Counted from the stretch's first letter, positions 1 through 10,538 are shown. The stretch: DNA of 64,000 nucleotides from Cordia subcordata (GCA_028554755.1 JAPTOF010000005.1:827501-891500), one strand, 5' to 3'. The notes: generated by a model not told the origin, from the sequence alone. Made by a program: numbers and translations.

Positions 1-8
1 TTAAAGTC

Positions 9-16
9 TTTAGGAC
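9..16. repeat. Left target site duplication of the hAT element
   Basis: The 8 bp TTTAGGAC lies directly before the left inverted terminus and is repeated without change at 4662-4669. Eight-base duplications are the hallmark of hAT transposition. Positions 1-16 belong to the interrupted copia integrase (frame KVFRT), which resumes at 4662. Confidence 0.93.
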
Positions 17-34
17 TAGAGGTGGCAAACGGGT
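17..34. repeat. Left terminal inverted repeat of the hAT element
   Basis: TAGAGGTGGCAAACGGGT pairs with the right terminus apart from one substitution and one extra A. The TAGAG start and short length fit plant hAT elements. Confidence 0.9.
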
Positions 35-863
35 ACCCGCGGGTCAACCGACCCGTTTAGTGCGGGTTAAGTGGATTCGCGGGTCGGGTCGGGTCGAATT
101 TATGTGGGTGGCTAACTCCTCAATCCGCACCCGCCCCCTTACGGGTTCGCGGGTTTGCGGGTTCGCGGGTCCACCCACTTAATTTTCTAGTATTTAAATA
201 TTATGTAAAAATAAATAAAACCAAAAAACTAAGCATTAAGCTCTTGTCACCTATTTCACCAAAAAAAACTAAGCATTAAACACCTAAGACTAGTTAAAAT
301 TAATGAATTAAACACAAACACAATGCATAATTTAAAATATTCATTAAACGCCTAACCATTCAATTTCAATCCAATGATCCATAAACTAACAATCTAACAT
401 TAACATAAGTAACACACTAATACAGCACAACAATTATCACAATCCATACCATAGCTTCAATTAACAACTAAATACCTTATACCTAACAAGTAACAACATA
501 ATCCACAAATCACAATCCACACCCCATAGATATAATCAAACTTCTAACTATTACAAGCCACAAACAATAATCAATGGTCCACAATCCAACATTCAATCCT
601 TTTTCATTAACCACAACAACAATTCTAACATCCTCGACAACTTGATTTGAAGCTTCACTTGTCTTAGAACTTTGAACATGAAAATCACCTAGTTGAACTA
701 TGAGACGATCCAACGTTCCTTTCTCATCTACCAAAAAGAAAACAAAATTAAGAGGAGAAAAGACTAAAAATTTATATACTAATTTCACATATATAAACTT
801 ATAACCAAAACAACCACAATAAAATACAAAAGATTAATAAAAAGCTATGCTAATAAATATTAC

Positions 864-2943
864 CTGATTTGAGACCTTGCAACCAATTCCTAGTGCAAAG
901 CAAAGCTTCAAAGTTTTCGGGTAACAAAGAGCTCCTGTATTTGTTAAGAATTCTCCGCCAATACTAAAAGAAGATTCTGAAGCAACAGTTGTTATAGGAA
1001 TGCTTAACAAATCACGAACCATGAGTGCAAGTTGTGGATACCGACTTTTCTCTTTCCTCCAATGCTCCAACACGTCTAAATTCGCATGAAGCTTGCGATC
1101 AAGTCTAGGCTCATCCAAGTACAATTCTAATTCACTCTTGCCACTATTCTCAACACTTTGACTTCCAAATAAATCAAACTCCTAATCAAACATAAAAACA
1201 ATATAGAAAAAGTTACAATTGGAACTAATAATTTTGTAAATAATAAGGTAATTGTAGAAATACTTACATCAAGCAAATCCTCTTTTGCTTTTCCAATGGT
1301 TCGTGATCCACTGCTTGTCTTAAGGGATGATGATGAAGATGGGCATGTCATTGTAGCTTGATGGCAAGAGTTATTTTGATATTCTCGAAACAATTGTTTT
1401 AGCTTGTTCTTGACAATGTATGTCTTTTCAGAAGCAGTTAAAGGGTCTATCTTAGTGAAACACCATGCAAGAATATCAAATTTCAAGCGAGGATCAAACA
1501 CAACCCCAAATGAAAGCACCAAACTGTATTCTTCCCAGTATTTATCAAACTTCTCCATCATACTTGTCACCATGCTTCTAAGCAAACAATCACTACATGA
1601 CTTGTACTTCAACAAAAGACATTGAATATGCCACACATTCATGAAATACAAGTTAGATGTTGGATATGTTGAACCAGAGAACAAATTAGTGATGTCATTA
1701 AAAGGCTCCAAGAATTCACATATTTTCTCTCCTCTTGTCCATTCCTCATCCGATAAACCATACTTATAATGATTATCAAAAACTTGTAGATGAGAAAAAG
1801 CAGCACGATACCGAATGGCACTTTCAAGCATTAAATAAGTTGAATTCCAACGCACAGGCATATCCAAGCGAAGACCACTTGAAGCATCTAATTTAGCAGT
1901 TTTCACACACTCCAAAAAAGTTCTCATTCGACCTTCTGTACCACGCACATATTTGACACTTTCTCTTATTTTATGCAATGCACCACTTACTACCTTCAAA
2001 CCATCTTGAACAATAAGATTCAAGACATGGGCACAACATCTTACATGAAAGAATTCTCCATCACACAACAAACCTTTTTGCAATTTCAATGCATTGATCA
2101 ATCTATCTTGCATATTGTCATTAGCAGAAGCATTGTCCAATGTGATAGAAAAGATTTTATCTTCAATTCCCCATTCTTTTAATAAACATAAAATCTTTTG
2201 GGTTAACTCAACCCCACTATGTAGAGGAGGCATATAATGAAATGACAAAATCTTACAATTCAATTTCCAATGATCATCCACATAATGTGCAGTAACACAA
2301 AGATAACCCTCACTAGTGCAAGCAGTCCACAAATTAGCTGTCAAGCATATCCTACCAAGAACTTTAGCTAAATCTTGTTTTAATTTTGCTCTCTCTCTAT
2401 TATAGATTTTCAATACATCAGATTTAGCCGTGTTCCTAGACACACATTTTACTTCTGGGTTCAAATAAATAAGAACATCCCTATGGCCTTCATGCTCAGC
2501 CATTGCAAAAGAGTAATGATGCTTGATCATAGCAATGGCCTGTTTCTCACGAAAAACCATTTGATTTATTTTTCTAGAACGTAGCTTCCCTTCTGCATCA
2601 ACAAGCATCTGACCAACATCTACATGATCACGCATTGGACAAAGAGGTATGTGCTTGTTCAAATTAGAAGTTCCATGGCTTCTACCTCCAACAATATAAA
2701 CCTTTTACACATATTACATGCTGCCCTTTCTTTCCCATCTTCTCCTTTACCTATTTTAGTAAAATGATCCCAACACTTGGAGGTTTGAGGTCTAGGCCTT
2801 TTTATAGTAGATTTGCTAGAAGTTTCAGTTGCATTTTCGCTTGGTGCATTAACCATTTCCTCTTCTAACACCTCCCTTAAATCATCATCTAAACTTATAG
2901 CAAAATCTTGTTCATTATTCACACTCATAGTTTCTGACTCCAT
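864..2943 (-). pseudogene. hAT transposase (BED zinc finger, RNase H-like core, hATC dimerisation domain), damaged
   Basis: The gene reads leftward from an ATG at 2943. An acidic N-terminus leads to a BED zinc finger (Cys pair ACNMC near 2720; the partner GTSNLNKH lies in another frame near 2660, so a one-base shift splits the finger). The long middle frame (2662-1268) has the hAT core: LTANLWT, where the family has LTxDxW, so the first catalytic Asp is Asn; ITLDNASAND with the second Asp; CCAHVLNLIVQDGL; and DMPVRWNSTY. An 86 bp intron (1182-1267) joins it in phase to the C-terminal hATC domain, including [11 protein letters not shown] with the expected catalytic Glu. A second frameshift lies near 930. 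A tentative second intron (728-863) would add a last exon reaching about 510. It would have cut and joined the element's own ends in the nucleus. Confidence 0.9.
1182..1267 (-). other. Probable spliceosomal intron in the hAT transposase gene
   Basis: On the minus strand the codon GAT is followed by GTAAGT; 86 bp later GATTAG precedes GAG. The interval is T-rich and ends in a pyrimidine-rich tract. Removing it joins two open frames in phase 0 and produces continuous hAT sequence, which is the main reason for calling it. Confidence 0.75.
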
Positions 2944-4447
2944 AGTCCCAATGCAAATCAATCAAACCAAAGCGTACATCAATCACCAACAAAATAATTC
3001 CCCACTGTAATTCATTATCCAAAAAAAAACTATGAGAAAAACACTTTATTTTCATATATCTAAAGATCAAGAAACATAAATAAATGCAAAACAAAAAACT
3101 GAATCAATATCTGAAGAGAATTCATATTTAGTATTTACCATTAGGCATTATGCATTATGCAAGTTAAAATTGAAAATTGGGCAAGAGTGAAAAAAAAATC
3201 CATACCTGTTAGAAGACAAAGAATCTCTGAGTATGAAAGCAATCTCCACGGAATTAATCTCTGAGTACAAAAGTATCAAACTGTTTAAGTTTGAAATATA
3301 ACAAAAAGCAACAAATCATATAAGAAGTTCGTTTGCATGTGTTGTATTGTAGTTCATATCAAAAAAAATATTTATTGCTAAGCTAGAAACATTAGTATCA
3401 TGCACACAAGAAGCTATAATTTTACTTCAGTAATTAATATATTAAGAAATTGAGAGATTGAAAATCTAATTATGAGTTATCTAAATCTGAATAAAAATAT
3501 ATTTCAGTTTTAGTTGCACATAAAACACTCACTACTAGAAATTGCTTAGTATCCTTAAGGCTTCAATGGAAGAATAAAGCTTGAACAAGATACTAATGGA
3601 AGAGATAAAAGAGAGAAGCGAGCGAGCAGAGAGAAAAGATAAAGGAGTTCAAGGTATTATTTTTATGATCATATTACAAAGCTTGCTCTTTTTTATACAC
3701 TTAATCAACTAACTAAATGACTTAATCAACTAACAAACTGAACCTAACCAAATTGTGCACATAACAACATAAAACATTTTTTTATATCAATTACCAAATA
3801 TGGTAATAATATAGATCCTTTATTAATATTATGAGGGATCTAAATTCCCCTTCTTAGCTATGTGTTGGAATTACTTCCGGGATGTCATCAATTGGTTTTG
3901 TATGTGTCATGTGTGATATGTTAAAAATAGTTTTGAATTTTGTAAAAGAGTTTTAGTGATTCTCTAAGCCTGTGTTGATTTTTTTCATTTCTCGTTTTCT
4001 CAAATTATGTTTCCAATGATAGATTGGATTAAGAACGAACTAAAATTTTTTATTCAAAATTATTTCAGTAAAAAAATTATCAATTATGCATCAAGATGGA
4101 GATTTCTCAATGAACACCTTGACAAGAAATTTTTTGACGTGTATTATTAACAACTTCAAGAAAGTAATACGATATGCATCTTACTCGTGGTTCACATTCG
4201 ACCGGAAAGAAACCAGAAAAGAGAATGAAATAAATAAATTATGAAAGCTTGCTTACTGAAACTGATCAAAGCTTGTGGGCTATGGCTGCGGCGTTGTGCT
4301 GAAGAAGAAGAGTGAAGAGTGAAGACTGATCAATGCTTATAGGCTATGGCTAAGGCACTGTGTTGACTGCTGAAGAAGAAGAGTGAAGAAAAGTAAAAAG
4401 CAAAGTCTTAGGGTTAAGACACAATAGTCAATAAGAAGACAAAAATT
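2944..4447 (-). other. Non-coding 5' half of the hAT element (promoter and leader side)
   Basis: No supported coding region. The stretch is A/T-rich and lies upstream of the transposase ATG on the minus strand, so it should hold the promoter and leader. I could not fix a TATA box or transcription start. Confidence 0.5.
4257..4392. repeat. Imperfect tandem duplication of about 65-70 bp inside the hAT element
   Basis: Two neighbouring copies begin ACTGATCAA and end in GCTGAAGAAGAAGAGTGAAG; each holds GGCTATGGCT. The second copy has a short extra segment (TTGACT). It lies just inside the right subterminal repeats. Role unknown. Confidence 0.7.
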
Positions 4448-4642
4448 ATGAAAGTTAAAAGAATAAAAGTTAAAGCATTATTATTATTTTTTTTATTTTT
4501 CTTTGTCTCACCCGCGGTTCACCCGCTTAACCCGTCAGTGGTGCAGGTCAGGTCAGGTCCACCCGTTTCCCTGGCGGGTTATAAAATGTTAAACCTTAAC
4601 CCTACATTTATGCGGGTTAAACGGTTCAACCCGCGGGTCCGG

Positions 4643-4661
4643 ACCCGTTTTGCCTCCTCTA
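4643..4661. repeat. Right terminal inverted repeat of the hAT element
   Basis: ACCCGTTTTGCCTCCTCTA is the inverted partner of the left terminus. It is followed at 4662-4669 by the second copy of the target duplication TTTAGGAC. Confidence 0.9.
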
Positions 4662-7128
4662 TTTAGGACTGACAATGGGGGTGAATATACATCAAATCAG
4701 TTTAGTCAATTTCTTCAACAAAAAGGGACTGCACATCAAACTACATGTCCACACACCCCTGAACAAAATGGGAAAGTAGAAAGAAAACATATCCACCTAA
4801 TAGAAACTACTTTATCTCTATTAAACCACAGTAAAATGCCTTCAAAGTATTGGTTAGAAGCTTTGGCCACTGCAAACTACTTGATTAACAGATTACCTAC
4901 TCCTATGCTTTCCAATCATTCACCCCATCAATGTTTATATCATTCACAACCTGATTACAATGCTCTAAAGGTATTTGGCTACCTTTGTTTCCCATGGCTT
5001 AAGCCATGCATAGATCATAAGCTGCAAAACAAATCCATTCCTTGTGTCTTTCTAGGCTACTCTTCTACTACTAAAGGGTATAGATGTTTAGACATGACCA
5101 CTAACAGGGTTTATTTGTCTAGACATGTGAAAATTTTTAAACTATCGTCCCTTTTGCATCATCCACCTTTTCTCCTTACTCTATTTCCCAATTTTCAGCT
5201 TATTTTCACCGTAGGGATCACTTTGCAGTATCACCAGAGTTAGACACACTTAATATTCAACCTGCCTCTGTATCTCAAATTCCTGCATCTGTTGTGCCTG
5301 CATTTATTCCTAGCATTGAGCATCATTTGACTCCACAATCTTTAGCAAATTCTCCCATTTCACCTATGTCTTTTGGTCCCAACTCATCTCCCATCATTAT
5401 GGCTGATAATAGTGGATCTAGCTCTGTCTATACTCATCATCAATCTGCTGCTTCTTCATCTACACAGTCATCTCGTCTATCTAATTCTGTTCCAGTCAAC
5501 ATACATCCTATGTTGACTAGGAGTAAAATTGGTTCCTTGCCTCCTCCTCTATACAATTTGCATAATGCATCTCTTGTTTCTTCAAAAATTGAACTTGCTA
5601 CCTTTAAGGAAGCTCGCTAGTATTCTTGTTGGCAGAAAGCACTGGAGAAAGAATACAGTGCTCTACAAGCATAGGGGACTTGGTCATTAGTTCCTCTGCC
5701 TCCTGGCAGGTAACCAGTTGGCTGTAAACGGGTTTACAGAATAAAAAGAAATGCAGATGGTAGTATCTCTAGGTTCAAGGCTAGACTAGTGGCTAAGGGG
5801 TTTTATCAAGAATAGGGTATTGATTACTCAAAGACTTTTAGCCTTGTTGTTAAGCCCCAGACTATTAGAATTGTTCTATCTTTGGCCTTATATTATGGTT
5901 GGGCATTGCATCAAATGGATGTGTCAAATGCATTCCTGCATGGTGATTTACAATAGACAGTGTTTATGACTCAGCCTCTAGGATTCATTGATCAAGCTCA
6001 TCCTGAATTTGTTTGCAGACTTCATAACTCTTTATATGGCCTCAAACAAGCCCCAAGGGCCTGGTATTCAAAATTATCTTCTTTTCTATTAGCAAAGGGT
6101 TTCTGTAACACAGTTGCAGATACTTCTCTCTTTGTGCATATGTCTGCCAATCACATTTTAATTCTCCTAGTGTCTGTTGATGATATTATTCTAACTGGAA
6201 GTAGTGAGGTTGCTATTTAGTCTTTTATTTCAGAAACGTAGCTGCATTTTGCTATGAATATCTTGGACTTTTATCCTATTTTTCAGGTATTGAAGTCAAG
6301 GAAAATTCTACTAGGGTTTTGTTGACTCAAACTAAATATGCAAAAGATCTATTGGAGAAAGCAAGGTTGTCCACTTGCAAGCCTGCAGTGACTCCAATAG
6401 CATCCAAACATAATTCTAAGGATACTGCAGCTGCTGTACCCTTTTCAAATCCTACTTTGTTCAAGAGTCTTATGGGTGCACTTAAATACATGACTATGAC
6501 TAGACCTGATCTACAATATGCTATGAGTGTTGTTTCTCAAAAGATGCATGCTCCAACAAACTAGGATTACAAAGCACTCAAGAGGATTCTAAGGTTTATA
6601 AACGGAACTTTGACTCAGGGACTTTAGTTTAGACCTGGCTCACTTACTTTGCATTCCTTTTCAGATAGTGACTAGGCTTGTGATGTTATAGACAAAAGAT
6701 CAGTGACTGGCTATTGCACTTTTCTAGGGCCTAATCTTATATCCTGGAGTTCCAAGAAGCTGTCTACTGTTTCTAGAAGTTCTATCGAGGCTGAGTACAG
6801 GGCATTAGCTCAAACTACGGTTGACCTCACTTGGCTTACTTATCTTCTCAAGGCTTTACATATTCCAGTTCAATCTCCTACATTGGCCTGAGATAATCTC
6901 TCGGCCATAGCACTAGCTTCTAATCTAGTTTTCCATGGCAGGACCAAACACATTGAATTGGATTACCACTATGTTAGGGAATAAGTGGTGGCAGGGAAGT
7001 TACTGATCTCTTATTTTCCTTCTATAGAAGATGTGGCAGACCTTTTCACGAAATCCCTTCCAACTGCTCAGTTTCACTATCTCAAATCCAAGATTCCACT
7101 AGTAACCCAGTTTCAGCTTGAGGGGGGA
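4662..7128 (+). pseudogene. Copia pol polyprotein: integrase C-half, reverse transcriptase, RNase H; many stops
   Basis: The frame opens with FRTDNGGEY (second integrase Asp) and CPHTPEQNGKVERKH (the catalytic Glu is in the NGxVE motif), then FLGYSSTTKGYRC of the integrase C-terminal region. Reverse transcriptase follows: YSLYGLKQAPRAWY-like NSLYGLKQAPRAWY near 6030 and the active-site box SVDDIIL near 6175. RNase H ends with SSIEAEYRALAQTT (about 6780) and the [14 protein letters not shown] motif. Frameshifts lie near 5150-5290 and 6260-6310. Twelve in-frame stops are visible: TAG at 5618, 5672, 5813, 5954, 6218, 6239, 6562, 6625 and 6673; TAA at 5711 and 6982; TGA at 6889. The ATG at 4650 is contributed by the hAT terminus and is not the real start. 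Confidence 0.93.
7119..7128 (+). other. Polypurine tract of the copia element
   Basis: TGAGGGGGGA directly precedes the TG that opens the 3' LTR; it would prime plus-strand cDNA synthesis. Confidence 0.85.
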
Positions 7129-7356
7129 TGTTAGCGTATCTGATGCAATTCAAAATGTACTAGACTGTCACTTTAGAAGTTAGTTAGGCAGTACAGCTGG
7201 CAATTAGCAAGTTAGTTATAAAGCACATGTGCCAGTTAGTTATAAGTATCTGGCAGGTTCTATTGTAACTGACATCTATAAATAGATGTACTTGTAGTCA
7301 TTTTAAAGGAATGAAAAATGTCTTCTCTTTCATCTCTATCATAAAATTCATCAACA
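7129..7356 (+). repeat. 3' LTR of the copia element, 228 bp
   Basis: It starts TGTTAG directly after the polypurine tract and can end at TCAACA (7356), giving the usual TG...CA. It is short, as in many compact plant copia elements. A TATA box (TATAAATA) lies at 7277-7284. The right edge is set only by the CA dinucleotide because the 5' LTR is outside the window. Confidence 0.75.
7277..7284 (+). promoter_or_regulatory. TATA box in the copia LTR
   Basis: TATAAATA about 150 bp into the LTR, where the U3 promoter is expected. Confidence 0.65.
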
Positions 7357-7477
7357 GTGTTTTTGCTTAATTTTTAGTTTGATGTATTTATTTACCTATG
7401 TAAAGTTAATGTTTTTACTAGAGCAACTTTTTAATTTTTTATAATTTTGCATTTTAAGAAACATGCACCTAATAACA
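7357..7477. other. Short flank, nothing recognised
   Basis: An A/T-rich 121 bp stretch between the copia LTR and the next LTR remnant. I see no feature in it. Confidence 0.4.
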
Positions 7478-7849
7478 CTTGTGGCATGGATCTCCTAGCG
7501 TAGTGTATGCAAGAGTGCAGGGTCGTCTCCTCAGGAGGCTTCAAAATCTTGGTTCTAGGCATGTGCATCCTAAACCAGCTACGTGCGATCCTAACTACTT
7601 CTTTTTTTATGTTTTTGGATTGAGTGGAGCTCAAAAAAATTTAACTAAACAAAACTTCCTATGGTGTGTGTGATGGAAAAGGAGAACAAATAAGACCAAA
7701 CACAATAAGAAAGAATTAAGGCAAATACTACTTGATTACGGGGTTGGAATCCTACACTTGCTTTGGGCTAATTGATGCTTTAATTACTCTTTAGAAGGCT
7801 TTAATTAACTATGCCAAAGAACATTAAATAAACCCTAGTCAGGCACAGG
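7478..7849 (-). repeat. Athila-type LTR remnant, minus strand, 3' part
   Basis: Reads like the beginning of the minus-strand LTR at 63023-64000: a partially conserved CCTCCCTGTGG-type segment in reverse, then CTAACTACTT and TTTTTGGATTGAGTGGAGCTC. It is more diverged than other LTRs here. The left edge is approximate; the right edge is where mitochondrial-type sequence begins. Confidence 0.6.
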
Positions 7850-8640
7850 AAAAGCGAAAGAAGCTTTTTAGAGGTCAACTTTTGAATAGAATCTAATTCT
7901 TGGTGAAGAAGCGAAAGATAACTCGAACAAGGCCAACGATTCATTATTTCTATCTCATTGGCTCTTCTTTATTTTTTCTTTTAGTATATCGATTTACGCC
8001 TAGCCTATTCTTTTTCTCAATCTAAAGAGAGCGAAGCTATTCCTTTTTTGAGAAAAGAGCTTCTCAAAAGCAGGGTGTTTAAGCTGCTTCGGGCGTGGCC
8101 GCTAATGTAATGTCTCAGCTTCGCAATGAGCTTGAAAGAAAGCATACGCCCTGTCCCTTACTTAACGAACAGGCAGGTCTATGAGAAAGGTAAGGGGCTT
8201 CCCTCCCAAGGAGGAGTGTTAGAACGCATCTTTCCCTTACCCGAGGTTAAGATGCTGTCTTGTCAGTTAGTTTCCTTAGGAGTTTTAATCCCTTTGGATA
8301 AAGACCTACATACCCGTAAGACTTCAAGCTTCTAATTCCTTTGACTATTTCTGTGATCATATATGATAATGCGTAATAATTTGCCTAAGCTATTTCCTGC
8401 TCTTGTGAGAGTATCTAGAGAGAATAAAATTCTAATGCTAGCAAAGGTAGTCTATCATATGGGCCACAACTCAAACTGAATGTGATGTAATCAAACTTAT
8501 GGTTGACGCCCTAGAGAATATAAAGCCCATATACGAAGTGGAAAAAGTAGGAATAGCAGGTACTATTTATGATGTCCCTGGGATTGTAGCCAAGGATTGT
8601 CAAAAAGAAAAGAAAGCCTTACGACCTTGATTTCTGGAAT
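7850..8640. other. Insert of mitochondrial DNA (NUMT) inside an LTR remnant
   Basis: This block differs in composition from both sides and contains a clear piece of plant mitochondrial rps7 at 8437-8603. The remainder (GCTTCGGGCGTGGCCGC near 8090; GAGCGAAGC motifs) has the look of plant mitochondrial intergenic DNA, but I cannot name further genes. Both edges are approximate, set by where LTR-like sequence stops and resumes. A 69-residue open frame at 8126-8335 matches nothing I know and is probably not a gene. Confidence 0.7.
8437..8603 (+). pseudogene. rps7: Mitochondrial ribosomal protein S7 fragment (rps7)
   Basis: The frame from 8463 reads [18 protein letters not shown] and then [17 protein letters not shown], which I recognise as the centre of plant mitochondrial RPS7, a small-subunit ribosomal protein. 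A shifted frame just upstream (8437-8460) gives LAKVVYHM, matching the preceding rps7 segment, so a deletion or frameshift lies near 8460. Similarity ends after about 8603. Start and end of the gene are missing; in the nucleus this is a dead fragment. Confidence 0.88.
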
Positions 8641-9879
8641 TCACTCGAGCTAGGAAGGCAGCTAGGCCTACCAATTGAAGTAGAGGTTGTATTCATCCTA
8701 ATTACAAGTACAATTTTATCCCTAAATTGGCTCTATTTAGAGTATACCTTTGTCCTAACTAATTAGGGTTTTAGGGCTTAGTTGATTAGGCCTTTTCGCT
8801 CATGTCTTATCCTAAGGTTTAAACTTTTGACTTTGTTTCAAGTTAAAGCCTAATTTTTCTAAGATCGATTAAGCTAAATCGGTACCCTATTAACATTGTT
8901 TTAAGCTAAAAATTACCCAACAAAACCTAACCATAGATTAAGCATTGTCAATCAATCATCATATAAGTAGATCTAGGCATGAAAGCACAAAATAACACAT
9001 GGTTCTTCATTGAGACATTTATATAAACACAGACAAGGCATGAAATAAGGCCATGAAAGCAACAGAAAATCAAACACATATTAAACCATCAAATAATCCC
9101 AAATAATAGTATGAATTCCTAATCCATAATACAAGAATTAATTACCCTAAATAGATCTACTTAAACATGATGAAAATAAGAACAAAGAGAAAATAAAGAG
9201 TCTGCTGCATGTCCTTCGCAAAATCCTTATAATCCTTGATGAAATCTTCCAAAGAGATGTTTAATCCTCCAAAATCTTGCTTAAATCTTTGTGTAGATGA
9301 GTTTGGAAGAGAGAGTGTGTGAGGTGGCTGAGAGTGATCGTAGGCTAAGGTTTTGAGGGGACGCGTAGAGATATGAGAGATTCTAAGATATTTCCTCAAA
9401 AAGAGCCTAAAAGGGGTACTTATAGCTTTCTCCAGTGGTTCATACTAGTCAACCGGTAACTTTTTCATGCCTCGACTTGTGGAGCTTTTGTTCTTATTGG
9501 TTGATCCCTACCAATTGATCGGTACTAAGCCTTTACTTGAGTGGCAACAATCTTGGGCGTTTTAGTCAACTGGTTGACTTTTAACTTCAAGTAGTTCAAC
9601 TGGTTCCTCTAGAAGGCTCTTTTTCTTCTTTGCTTTGCTTTTGATCTTCATTCTTTTGGTTCATTCTTCTTCATTCTTCATCATTCACCCATGTTCAAGC
9701 TCGTTCCTCATCTCAATACTAACTTATAACACAAAATAAGGCATTTAGTGTAGCCTTTACTCACTAAAACTCATTATAGACACTTTATATCAATTATGTA
9801 CATATAACATATAAATGCTATACCAACTGCACTCTATAAAGCTTAAAACACCTCTAATATGTATGCTATGTATGCAAGT
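8641..9879 (-). repeat. Athila-type LTR remnant, minus strand, 5' part
   Basis: Continuation of the LTR at 7478-7849 after the mitochondrial insert. Reverse-strand LTR features appear in order: the leader text around 9160-9180, degenerate GGTCAACTGG/GTTGAC motifs at about 9440-9610 (decayed relatives of the GGTCGACC cluster), and AT-rich sequence near 9780-9870 like the first 150 bp of the LTR at 17131. No gene; the 80-residue frame at 9157-9399 lies in the LTR. Confidence 0.55.
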
Positions 9880-10538
9880 TGATGTGTTGATTTTGTTTGT
9901 GTTTATGTATTGCATGTTTATACTTGTTTTAAGGTGTTTTATGCTTTAATAGGTGTATTAATATAGCATTTATGTCATATTTGTTCATATTAGGGTTTAT
10001 GATCGCTATTTTGTGCACAAGCTTAAATAGCCTGCAAGCGCATGGGCCGTGTATAGTATGGTGTGTGTGAGCGCAAGGTCAAATCCACGGGGGCTAGCCT
10101 GTCGTACCACTTTTGGGGATCTCTCAAGCCATAGTTTGCATCCTAAAACATGTCCAAAATTTTTCCATGTCTCTTTTTGGTTTCAAGATTTGAATTTGGC
10201 TTACGTTGTGCTCAATTTAGCCTCAATCGCTTCTTCCTTTGCCCGGCCAGTTCCAAATGCTCTTTTCTTTGTTCCTTTATGTCCAAAACACCCGTGGCTT
10301 TATTCCAAACTCCAAGAACTGTCAATCAAGCTCCAATTATCTTCCTGAATCTCACCTGAAACAAGCAATAAATGTGCATTAGTGTAGCATTTAGGTTCTA
10401 AGCTCCACTATGAACATTTAAACCCTAAAATGCACAAGTATGACTTAAATGCTATATTAATACACCAAATAAAACACAAAACACCTTAAAACAAGTACAT
10501 ACATACAATGCATAATCACACACAAAACTAGCACATCA
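9880..10538. repeat. Fold-back made of inverted Athila LTR ends
   Basis: 9880-9999 is the first 120 bp of an LTR on the plus strand (TGATGTGTTG...). At 10000 it switches to the reverse complement of an LTR 3' end (TGATCGCTATTTTGTGC), skips most of the LTR near 10105, and finishes with the reverse complement of the same LTR start, ending ACATCA at 10538. The outer arms 9880-9999 and about 10417-10538 are inverted repeats. No matching target duplication flanks it. The frames at 10049-10359 are LTR sequence. Confidence 0.7.

Larger units (their letters stand above)
17..4661 (-). mobile_element. hAT-superfamily DNA transposon, 4.6 kb, nested in a copia integrase
   Basis: The element has imperfect terminal inverted repeats (TAGAGGTGGCAAACGGG at 17; the reverse complement of TAGAGGAGGCAAAACGGG ending at 4661) and a perfect 8 bp target duplication outside them. 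Just inside both ends are many GCGGGT/ACCCGC motifs (about 35-175 and 4510-4642), as expected of subterminal transposase-binding repeats. It carries one transposase gene on the minus strand, split by at least one spliceable intron and damaged by frameshifts and an active-site change, so it is probably no longer autonomous. Full length with both ends intact, it could still be moved by a transposase supplied in trans. Confidence 0.93.
4662..7356 (+). mobile_element. Ty1/copia retrotransposon, 3' part (integrase core to 3' LTR)
   Basis: This is the downstream part of a copia element; its 16 bp upstream remnant is at window positions 1-16, and gag, protease and 5' LTR lie outside the window. Order is integrase core, reverse transcriptase, RNase H, polypurine tract, LTR, the copia arrangement. 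The hAT element split it inside the integrase motif RTDNGGEY. The right-hand 5 bp of host target cannot be checked without the left end. Confidence 0.92.

Noticed and set aside
510..788. 92-residue minus-strand frame at the left of the hAT element
   Set aside because: No independent gene support. Part of it (727 to about 510) may be a last transposase exon after a tentative intron at 728-863, but the evidence is only splice-like GT/AG sites, so I did not list it as a gene.
4650..4670. ATG that appears to start the copia integrase frame
   Set aside because: It is formed by the hAT terminal repeat; the true frame enters from outside the window at positions 1-16.
8126..8335. 69-residue frame in the mitochondrial insert
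   Set aside because: I do not recognise it as any plant mitochondrial protein, and intergenic mitochondrial DNA often has such frames.
10049..10359. Two overlapping plus-strand frames of 99 and 69 residues
   Set aside because: They lie in reversed LTR sequence matching 58727-58975 and show no family resemblance.
9880..10538. MITE interpretation of the fold-back
   Set aside because: Arms are clearly LTR start sequences and no target duplication is present (left CAAGT, right TAAAC).
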